DNA of 9,042 nucleotides from Pseudomonadota bacterium (GTDB taxonomy: Bacteria; Pseudomonadota; Gammaproteobacteria; Xanthomonadales; Xanthomonadaceae). Every line of letters starts with the position of its first letter. Positions within the stretch are counted from its first letter, which is position 1. Of this stretch, positions 1 to 5,544 are shown in pieces. The notes below the pieces were generated by a model. The model was given only the letters and a program-made list of their open reading frames with translations, was not told the origin of the DNA and ran no database searches. The stretch spans positions 1 to 9,042 of the forward strand of contig JAEXLY010000247.1 in assembly GCA_023444765.1 (NCBI GenBank), written 5' to 3'. The translations under genes and the position numbers were made by a program.

Positions 1-1
1 C

Positions 2-991
2 ACCACCTCGGCATCGGGCGGCTCGCTGGTGGAGTTCACCAACGACGGCGGCAACCGCGACGTGCAGGTGGACTACCTCAGCGTCAATGGCGCCGTCCGC
101 CAGGCCGCGGACCAGACCTACAACACCGGCGTGTACCAGCACGGCCCGTGCGGCGGCGGCACCGGGAGTGACGACGCGCTGTTGGCGCGGATTGCCGAGC
201 TCGAAGCCGAGCTTGCACGCAGGCCTCCCCCCGGGCGGCCTGCGGCATCCGCCCCGTCGAGTCGCAGCGCGGGCAGGGCCGCCGCGAACGCGCTGCATCC
301 ATCCCTGCGTGCGGGCACCGGCCAGTCGCGCGACGCGATCGATGTCGACCAGCAGCTCAAGGATCTGCTGACGCTCGCCTGGAACGACCGCCGCAGCATG
401 CGCGCCAAACTGGAGGACTTCCTGGGCGCGCACCCCGGCAGCGAAGGAGCCGCCATCGCCAGCAAGGGCGTGTTCGAACTGGTGGACAACCGCGATGTCC
501 TGCCCGACGCCGACCTGGCGGCGCTCTACCTCGGGCATCACGACCCGTCGTTCCGGCGGGTGCTGGCCCAGGTGGCCTCGGCACGCGGCGACAACAGCCT
601 GATCGAGCTGCACGTCGCCGAAGCGGCGACCGGCCTGCTCGCGACCTCTGCGGACGAGCGTCGGCAGGCACTGGTGGAACTGGCGCGCGCCCGCCACGTC
701 TCCGCTGCCGACCGTGCCGCGCCTCTGTTGCGCGACCGCGACAGCGCGGTGGTGCTCGACGCGCTGCTCGCGCTGCGCGCCAACGGCAACCAGCGCCACG
801 TGCCGGTGGTCGAACCGCTGCTCGCGCATCCGGACGAATCCGTCCGCTGGCTCGCCAGGGATGCCATCGACGAACTGCGCCTGCTCAGCGATCAGGCACG
901 CACCCGCATCGCCGATCGCGAACTCGCGGCCGAACTGCCGCCGCTGCCGGTGGCGGCGACGCTGCCGCAGTGCGGGTCCGGCATGGGATGA
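2..991 (+). CDS. Partial: calcium-type carbohydrate-binding module fused to coiled coil and HEAT-like repeats
   Basis: The reading frame is open from the left edge, so the 5' end lies outside the window; an internal GTG at 29 has no Shine-Dalgarno and is not the start. Numbering residues from base 2, residues 1-57 hold the end of a carbohydrate-binding module: the run TNDGGNRDVQVDYLSVNG, then NTGVYQHGPCGGG, is the hallmark of the CBM36/CBM60-like calcium-dependent xylan-binding families. Residues about 58-76 form a short coiled coil (LLARIAELEAELARR). A Pro/Ala/Arg/Ser linker follows to about 108. The rest is alpha-helical, with HEAT-like repeats clearest at about 215-300 (units around DRDSAVVLDALLALRANG and HPDESVRWLARDAIDEL). 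The CBM suggests export and glycan binding; the helical part suggests protein-protein contact. The catalytic domain, if any, lies upstream. The domain calls are by eye; coding is certain, function unknown. Confidence 0.8.
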   Translation, partial: TTSASGGSLVEFTNDGGNRDVQVDYLSVNGAVRQAADQTYNTGVYQHGPCGGGTGSDDALLARIAELEAELARRPPPGRPAASAPSSRSAGRAAANALHPSLRAGTGQSRDAIDVDQQLKDLLTLAWNDRRSMRAKLEDFLGAHPGSEGAAIASKGVFELVDNRDVLPDADLAALYLGHHDPSFRRVLAQVASARGDNSLIELHVAEAATGLLATSADERRQALVELARARHVSAADRAAPLLRDRDSAVVLDALLALRANGNQRHVPVVEPLLAHPDESVRWLARDAIDELRLLSDQARTRIADRELAAELPPLPVAATLPQCGSGMG

Positions 992-1070
992 GGCCGGCGT
1001 CGGCGCGCGGCGGGCTGCGGAACGGCGATGGCGTCGATGCGCCCGGAGATGCGTGGAGTACGTGACGCCG

Positions 1071-1115
1071 TCGCGGGTTCACCTTCGCTGGACCCGCGAT
1101 GCGCTATGGATAGCG
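1071..1115. other. Two inverted repeats in the ydeP upstream region
   Basis: Bases 1071-1080 pair with 1090-1099 (TCGCGGGTTC with GGACCCGCGA, ten pairs including one G-T wobble, nine-base loop). Immediately after, CGCTAT (1102-1107) pairs with ATAGCG (1110-1115) across two bases. No T-run follows, so this is not an intrinsic terminator. The second dyad ends 19 bases before the ydeP start codon and could be an operator or a leader hairpin. That role is inference. Confidence 0.4.
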
Positions 1116-1134
1116 TTCGACCACGGAGGCGCGC

Positions 1135-3459
1135 ATGTCGAAGAAGCCCAGCTTCAGGCCCTACGAGCATCCGGCCGGCGGCTGGGGCTCGGTGCATTCG
1201 CTGTTGCGCTTCGGTGCACGCCCAGGTGTGCCGGTGGCATCGTCGGTGCACCAGCTCCTGCGCCAGAATAAGTCCGACGGCTTCATGTGCGTGAGCTGCG
1301 CCTGGGCCAAGCCGCGCGATCCGCACCGCTTCGAGTTCTGCGAGAACGGGGCCAAGGCCACGTTCTGGGAACTGGACCGCAATCGCGTGGGCGCGGACTT
1401 CTTCGCCAGGCACACGGTGTCCGAACTGCTGGAGTGGGCCGACCACGACCTGGAGCGCCAGGGCAGGCTCACCGAACCCATGCGCTACGACCCGGCGAGC
1501 GACCGTTACCTGCCGATCGCCTGGGACGAGGCCTTCGACCTGATCGGGCGGGAACTGCGCGCGCTCGCGCCCCCGGGCGTCGTGTTCTACGCCTCGGGCC
1601 GCGCCTCGCTGGAGACCTCGTACATGTACGCGCTGCTGGCGCGCATGTACGGCAACAACAACCTGCCCGACAGCTCCAACATGTGCCACGAGAGCACGTC
1701 CGTGGGGCTGCCGCGCAGCATCGGCGTGTCGGTGGGCACGGTGCTGCTGGAGGATTTCGCGCGCACCGACTGCATCCTGGCGTTCGGCCAGAACGTGGGA
1801 ACCAACAGCCCCCGCATGCTGCACCAGCTGCAGGAAGCCAGCCGCCGCAACGTCCCCATCGTGGTCTTCAATCCGCTGCGCGAGCGTGGCTGGGAGCGCT
1901 TCACCAATCCGCAGGAGCCGGCGCAGATGCTCAGCGGGTCGTACACGCGGATCGGCTCGCACTACTACCAGCTCCGTGCCGGAGGTGACATCGCCCTGGT
2001 GCAGGGGCTGTGCAAGGCGCTGCTGGAGCTCGACGATGCCGCGCGCCGCGAGGGCGGGGCGCGGGTACTGGACCTCGACTTCATCCAGGCGCACACCGAG
2101 GGCTTCGGCGAGTTCGAGGCCAGCGTCCGGTCGACCGGATGGCACGATATCGAACGCCAAAGCGGCCTTGCGCGCACGGACATCGCCGCCGCAGCGGGCG
2201 TGTATGCGCGCGCTCGCTCGGCCATCGTCGTCTATGGCATGGGCATCACCCAGCATCGGCATGGCGTGGAAAGCGTGCGCATGCTGTGCAACCTGCTGCT
2301 CCTGCGGGGCAACATCGGCCGCGCCGGTGCGGGCATCTGCCCGGTACGCGGCCATTCCAACGTGCAGGGCCAGCGCACCGTGGGCATCAGCGAGAAACCC
2401 GAGCTGGTGCCGCTGGACCGGCTGGCGGCGCAATACGGATTCGAGCCGCCCCGCGAGAAGGGGCTGGACACGGTCGGCACGGTCGAAGGCGTTCTGGACG
2501 GTTCGGTGCGCGGCTTCATCGGCCTGGGCGGCAACTTCGTGCGTGCCGCGCCCGATACCGTGCGCCTGGAAGCGGCCTGGCGCCGGCTGCGGCTGAGCGT
2601 GCAGGTGGCGACCAAGCTCAATCGCAGCCACCTGGTCTGCGGCGAGGTAGCGCTGCTGCTGCCGTGCCTCGGGCGGCTGGAACGCGATACCCAGGCCAGC
2701 GGCGACCAGGTTGTGACCACCGAGGATTCGACCACCTGCATCCATGCCTCGCTCGGGACCCACGATCCGGCCTCGCCGATGCTGCGCTCGGAGCCGGCCA
2801 TCGTGGCCGGGATCGCCAGGGCCACGCTCGGCGACAATCCGCGGGTGCCCTGGCAGGGCTGGGTGGACGACTACGCGCGTGTGCGCGACGCCATCGAGGC
2901 GACCTACCCCGACCAGTTCCGCGACTTCAACGCGCGCCTGCACACGCCCGGCGGGTTTCCGCGGCCCAATGCCGCGCGCGAAAGGCGCTGGGAGACCGCA
3001 AGCGGCAAGGCCGGGTTCCTGGTCCCGACCACGCTCGATGCCAGCGGCCTGGGCGAGCAGCGCGACCGGCTGCGGCTGGTCACGTTGCGCAGCAACGACC
3101 AGTTCAACACCACCATCTACGGTTATCGCGACCGCTTCCGCGGTATCGAAGGTACGCGCCGCGTGGTGATGGTGGGCGAGGCCGACATGCGGCGGATGGG
3201 CCTGGAGGAGGGCGAGCTGGTCGACCTGGTGGCCGACTACGACGATGGAATCGAGCGCGCGGTCGGTGGGCTGCGCGTGACCGGCTTCGACCTGCCGGCA
3301 GGCTGCATCGTCGGCTATTACCCCGAATGCAACCCGCTACTGGCCAGCCACCACCACGCCATCGACGCCCACGTGCCGGCCGGCAAGAGCATTCCGGTGC
3401 GGATCCGGCGCGGCAGCCGTGCACCCGTCCCCGCCGGGCCGGAGCCGCAGCGCGGCTAG
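1135..3459 (+). CDS. ydeP: FdhF/YdeP-family molybdopterin oxidoreductase
   Basis: A 774-residue cytoplasmic enzyme of the molybdopterin (bis-MGD) superfamily. It follows E. coli YdeP (about 759 residues, linked to acid resistance) along its whole length. GGAGG at 1125-1129 sits five bases before the ATG. The N-terminus carries C52, C55 and C69 in CVSCAWAKP...FCENGAK, the iron-sulphur-type motif of this family. SNMCHESTSVGL places C184-H185 at the position of the selenocysteine-histidine pair of formate dehydrogenase H. Further family signatures are PRMLHQLQEA, YGMGITQHRHG, RGHSNVQG (405-412, cofactor-binding region), TKLNRSH and the C-terminal SNDQFNTTIYG (653-663). There is no Tat or Sec signal. 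No fdhD, moa or mob gene lies nearby, so cofactor genes must be elsewhere. Family is certain; the substrate is unknown, and formate should not be assumed. The last 15 or so residues are a divergent Arg/Pro-rich tail. Confidence 0.95.
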   Translation: MSKKPSFRPYEHPAGGWGSVHSLLRFGARPGVPVASSVHQLLRQNKSDGFMCVSCAWAKPRDPHRFEFCENGAKATFWELDRNRVGADFFARHTVSELLEWADHDLERQGRLTEPMRYDPASDRYLPIAWDEAFDLIGRELRALAPPGVVFYASGRASLETSYMYALLARMYGNNNLPDSSNMCHESTSVGLPRSIGVSVGTVLLEDFARTDCILAFGQNVGTNSPRMLHQLQEASRRNVPIVVFNPLRERGWERFTNPQEPAQMLSGSYTRIGSHYYQLRAGGDIALVQGLCKALLELDDAARREGGARVLDLDFIQAHTEGFGEFEASVRSTGWHDIERQSGLARTDIAAAAGVYARARSAIVVYGMGITQHRHGVESVRMLCNLLLLRGNIGRAGAGICPVRGHSNVQGQRTVGISEKPELVPLDRLAAQYGFEPPREKGLDTVGTVEGVLDGSVRGFIGLGGNFVRAAPDTVRLEAAWRRLRLSVQVATKLNRSHLVCGEVALLLPCLGRLERDTQASGDQVVTTEDSTTCIHASLGTHDPASPMLRSEPAIVAGIARATLGDNPRVPWQGWVDDYARVRDAIEATYPDQFRDFNARLHTPGGFPRPNAARERRWETASGKAGFLVPTTLDASGLGEQRDRLRLVTLRSNDQFNTTIYGYRDRFRGIEGTRRVVMVGEADMRRMGLEEGELVDLVADYDDGIERAVGGLRVTGFDLPAGCIVGYYPECNPLLASHHHAIDAHVPAGKSIPVRIRRGSRAPVPAGPEPQRG

Positions 3460-3484
3460 CCGGCGGGCCGCCCATCCGGAGCAG

Positions 3485-3517
3485 AAAAAAAACGGGAAGC
3501 CCCGTGCGCTTCCCGTT
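3485..3517 (-). terminator. Rho-independent terminator reading on the minus strand
   Basis: AACGGGAAGC (3491-3500) and GCTTCCCGTT (3508-3517) form a perfect ten-pair stem with a seven-base loop. A run of eight A (3485-3492) precedes it on the plus strand, so a minus-strand transcript would end in a canonical stem followed by eight U. On the plus strand the stem is followed by CCCAAGTT, not a U-run. The flanking genes ydeP and arr are both on the plus strand. It may still stop ydeP transcription weakly, or it may end antisense transcription coming through arr. Confidence 0.7.
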
Positions 3518-3537
3518 CCCAAGTTATAGGGCCCCGG

Positions 3538-3556
3538 GGGGATTGCGGCAAGGGTG
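3538..3556 (+). promoter_or_regulatory. Rifamycin-associated-element-like site upstream of arr
   Basis: GGGGATTGCGGCAAGGGTG lies 57 bases before the chosen arr start. From memory, the actinobacterial rifamycin-associated element is GGGGCTTGCGGCAAGGCCC. The two agree at 15 of 19 positions, including all ten of TTGCGGCAAG (3543-3552); the right-hand GCCC arm is not kept. TTGCGG is followed 17 bases later by TGCAAC (3566-3571), a weak possible -35/-10 pair. Position upstream of a rifamycin-inactivating gene fits the known use of the element; function in this host is inference. Confidence 0.45.
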
Positions 3557-3579
3557 CGCCGGCGGTGCAACATCGCCGC

Positions 3580-3596
3580 CCTGTCGATCGGACAGG
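3580..3596. other. Inverted repeat in the arr leader
   Basis: CCTGTC (3580-3585) pairs with GACAGG (3591-3596) across the five bases GATCG. It ends 17 bases before the chosen arr start codon. It could be an operator or a hairpin in the 5' leader that affects ribosome access; there is no direct evidence for either. Confidence 0.35.
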
Positions 3597-3613
3597 TCAG
3601 CGGATGCGACGCG

Positions 3614-4021
3614 ATGGCGGCGACCCCCACGCGCACCTACTACCACGGCTCGAAGGCGCAGCTGCGCGAAGGCGACCTGATCGAGCCGGGACGCAGGTCG
3701 AACTTCGGCACCAGGAAGCGCTCCCGTTTCGTCTACCTCGCCGCCACGCTGGACGCCGCGAAATGGGGCGCCGAACTGGCCATCGGGGAGGGGCCGGGCC
3801 GCATCTACATCGTCGAACCGACCGGGGCGATCGAGGACGATCCCAACCTCACCGACCAGCGCTTCCCGGGCAATCCCACGCAGTCCTATCGCTCGCGCGA
3901 TCCCTTCCGCGTCGTGGGCGAGGTCACGGGCTGGACGCCGCACCCGCCGGCACATGTGGCCCGGATGCGTGCGCACCTGGCCATGCTCCCGCCGGGGAAG
4001 GCCGATCCGATCGAGGAGTGA
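3614..4021 (+). CDS. arr: Rifampin ADP-ribosyltransferase (Arr)
   Basis: A 135-residue cytoplasmic enzyme that transfers ADP-ribose from NAD+ to rifamycins and so inactivates them. The sequence follows the compact Arr fold over its whole length: YYHGSKAQLREGDLIEPG (9-26), then WGAELA (51-56), GRIYIVEPTGAIEDDPN (62-78), and RFPGNPTQSYRSRDPFRVVGEV (83-104). The acidic pair D75/D76 aligns by eye with the region of the catalytic aspartate of Mycobacterium smegmatis Arr, and H11 sits in the NAD-binding HGT-type turn. The start at 3614 puts the HG motif close to the N-terminus as in other Arr proteins; no good Shine-Dalgarno is visible. An in-frame GTG at 3554 is rejected because it overlaps the regulatory-looking element at 3538-3556 and adds residues unlike the family. 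Base composition matches the neighbours, so there is no sign of a recent integron or plasmid origin. Confidence 0.93.
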   Translation: MAATPTRTYYHGSKAQLREGDLIEPGRRSNFGTRKRSRFVYLAATLDAAKWGAELAIGEGPGRIYIVEPTGAIEDDPNLTDQRFPGNPTQSYRSRDPFRVVGEVTGWTPHPPAHVARMRAHLAMLPPGKADPIEE

Positions 4022-4164
4022 CCCTCCGCAGCGTGCCGGTCGCATCCCGGCGGCAACGCCCAGGCCCGTTCGGCGATGCGCTGCGGCCACCGCGTGCGGC
4101 CGCGTTCACGGGGCGCACCCGGGGCAAGGACTAGCTTGCAGGTCCCCCATCGCTGGAGCCACCG

Positions 4165-4650
4165 ATGTCCAACCCTGCCGAACTCGAAGAGAAGTTCTGG
4201 AAAGCCCTCAAGTCGGACATGACGCTGATGCTGGGCGTCGACGGGCTCGAGGACGGCCATACCCGGCCGATGACCGCGCAGCTGGAGCAGGAAGGCCACG
4301 GCCCGATCTGGTTCTTCACCTCCACCGACAATGCGCTGGTGCGCCAGCTGGACGCGCCGCGCCGCGCTGTGGCGGCGTTTGCCGCCAAGAACCATTCGCT
4401 GTTCGCCAGCATCGGCGGCAGCCTGCACGTCGACACCGACCGGGCCGTGGTCGAACGCCTGTGGAACCCGTTCGTGGCCGCCTGGTACACGGGCAAGGAC
4501 GATCCCAGGCTGGCGCTGCTGCGGCTCGATCCCGATCAGGGCGAGGTGTGGTTGAACGAGAACAACCTGCTGGCGGGCGTGAAGATGCTGATGGGCATCG
4601 ACCCGAAGAAGGATTACCAGGACAAGGTGGCCAAGGTGGAGCTGGGCTGA
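4165..4650 (+). CDS. Pyridoxamine 5'-phosphate oxidase-like general stress protein
   Basis: A 161-residue protein of the general stress protein 26 branch of the PNPOx-like split-barrel flavoproteins. GGAG at 4155-4158 is six bases before the ATG. Visible family features are the N-terminal helix ELEEKFWKALKSDMTLMLG (6-24), HTRPMTAQL (32-40), PIWFFTS (47-53), NHSLFASIGGSLHV (76-89) and NPFVAAWYTGKDDPRLALLRLDP (101-123). These are the strand and flavin-contact segments shared with Xanthomonas homologues that bind FMN or FAD. There is no signal peptide, so it should be cytosolic. True PNPOx activity is unlikely; the family's physiological reaction is not established. It follows arr by 143 bases on the same strand, and that gap is GC-rich with no clear promoter or terminator. 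Confidence 0.9.
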   Translation: MSNPAELEEKFWKALKSDMTLMLGVDGLEDGHTRPMTAQLEQEGHGPIWFFTSTDNALVRQLDAPRRAVAAFAAKNHSLFASIGGSLHVDTDRAVVERLWNPFVAAWYTGKDDPRLALLRLDPDQGEVWLNENNLLAGVKMLMGIDPKKDYQDKVAKVELG

Positions 4651-4813
4651 GCGCAGGCGGTGCGCGTGCGCCCGGCGGGGACGCCCATGCGCATCCGGCC
4701 GCGGCAGCGGGACGCGTGGACCCCATCCACGGCTGTCGAATCGTGCGCGCGCAACGGCCGCCGGTACGCTGGTTTATGCTGCGCGGCAGACTCCCGCATA
4801 CAGGAGCAGCTCC

Positions 4814-4948
4814 ATGCACAGGATGCGCTGGCTGGTTCCGCTGGCGGTGGCCGCCGCCCTGGTGCTGTTCTGGTGGTCCAAGCGCGTCGACGGCGACGCC
4901 GCGCCGCGCGCGGCGACCGAGGCTTCCGAGCACGCGCCGGCGCGCTGA
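4814..4948 (+). CDS. 44-residue single-pass membrane peptide, unknown function
   Basis: AGGAG at 4802-4806 lies seven bases before an ATG that opens a 44-codon frame. The product has a basic start (MHRMRW), one hydrophobic segment of about 16 residues (WLVPLAVAAALVLFWW, 6-21) and then SKRVDG and a short Ala/Glu/Pro tail. This fits a single-pass inner-membrane peptide with the basic end inside. Third codon positions are almost all G or C, as in the real genes nearby. A TATGCT (4773-4778) could be a -10 box, but no good -35 is present. I do not recognise a family. It runs convergent to the FKBP gene, 48 bases away. Confidence 0.6.
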   Translation: MHRMRWLVPLAVAAALVLFWWSKRVDGDAAPRAATEASEHAPAR

Positions 4949-4953
4949 GGCGG

Positions 4954-4974
4954 GTCCGGCGGATCGTTCCGGAC
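4954..4974. terminator. Possible hairpin between convergent genes
   Basis: GTCCGG (4954-4959) pairs with CCGGAC (4969-4974) across nine bases, midway between the convergent stops at 4948 and 4997. There is no T-run on either side, so intrinsic termination is doubtful. Confidence 0.25.
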
Positions 4975-4996
4975 GGGTCCGGCACCACTGCGCGGC

Positions 4997-5350
4997 TCAG
5001 GTGCCCAGCAGTTCCACCTCGAACATCAGCGTGGCATCCGGCGGGATCACGCCGCCCGCGCCGCGCGCGCCGTAGCCCAGCGTCGCCGGGATGATCAGCG
5101 TGCGCCGGCCGCCGACCTTCATTCCCTGCACGCCCTCGTCCCAGCCCCGGATCACCATGCCGGCGCCCAGGGGGAAGACGAAGGGTTCGTCGCGATCCCT
5201 GCTCGAGTCGAACTTCGCGCCCTGCAGCCCGTCGCGGTACAGCCAACCGGTGTAGTGCACGGTGACATTGTGGCCGACCCGGGCCTCCGCGCCGTCGCCG
5301 ACGTGGTTGTCTTCGAACTGCAGGCCGGAGGCGGTGGTCGTGTAAGCCAT
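4997..5350 (-). CDS. FKBP-type peptidyl-prolyl cis-trans isomerase, cytoplasmic
   Basis: A 117-residue single-domain FKBP, the size of human FKBP12, that catalyses cis-trans isomerisation of prolyl bonds. The active-site pocket is intact: Y33 in VHYTGWL, F47-D48 in KFDSS, F58, V66-I67 and W70 in GMVIRGWDEG, Y93 in TLGYG, I102-P103 in VIPPDA and F110 in LMFEVELL. There is no signal peptide and no dimerisation extension of the FkpA/Mip type, so it is expected to act in the cytoplasm. The frame stays open well upstream, but residues before MAYTTTASGLQ are unlike the family, and this ATG gives the normal N-terminus. The Shine-Dalgarno is weak. It is divergent from the sheath gene, with 194 bases between their starts. 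Confidence 0.95.
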   Translation of the reverse strand: MAYTTTASGLQFEDNHVGDGAEARVGHNVTVHYTGWLYRDGLQGAKFDSSRDRDEPFVFPLGAGMVIRGWDEGVQGMKVGGRRTLIIPATLGYGARGAGGVIPPDATLMFEVELLGT

Positions 5351-5391
5351 GCGGGGACGTCCAGGAAAGGAGTCGCATAGTCTAGACGCGC

Positions 5392-5406
5392 CGGATGGTC
5401 CATCCG
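5392..5406. promoter_or_regulatory. Perfect palindrome in the FKBP/sheath divergent region
   Basis: CGGATGG (5392-5398) and CCATCCG (5400-5406) are perfect inverted repeats around one base. The site lies 42 bases upstream of the FKBP start, next to TAGACT-like sequence on the minus strand (within 5376-5386) that could be its -10 region. The compact dyad looks like a binding site for a dimeric regulator. No regulator gene is adjacent, and the role is inference. Confidence 0.35.
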
Positions 5407-5544
5407 CGACTGCACCCGCGCGGACGCGACGCCGGCGCAGGCGCCGAGCCCGGCGCGCGGTGGCTGGCCTGACGGCCGCGGCTCCCGCGTTGTTCCCGTG
5501 GCGTCGCCCCGTGGTGGCCGGCGCCCGTGCCGGATGGAGGAGCC

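Noticed and set aside
1983..1988. GTGACA inside ydeP (TGTCAC on the minus strand) as another ECF41 -35
   Set aside because: It lies within coding sequence antisense to ydeP, and no gene would be served by a promoter there.
892..2943. 683-residue open frame on the minus strand
   Set aside because: It lies antisense to the clearly homologous ydeP; its product is low-complexity (Ala/Arg/His/Gly/Val-rich) with no family features. Long antisense frames are expected in very GC-rich DNA.
3554..3613. Earlier GTG start for Arr
   Set aside because: It overlaps the RAE-like site, has no spaced Shine-Dalgarno, and adds residues absent from the family.
2010..3680. 556-residue plus-strand frame overlapping ydeP and the start of arr
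   Set aside because: It is an Arg/Ala/Gly-rich out-of-frame reading of ydeP and runs through the terminator-like hairpin at 3485-3517.
3524..4090. 188-residue minus-strand frame antisense to arr, ending seven bases before the minus-strand terminator
   Set aside because: The position is tempting, but the product is Arg/Ala-rich without recognisable motifs and mirrors the real arr frame. Only antisense RNA, not a protein, remains worth testing.
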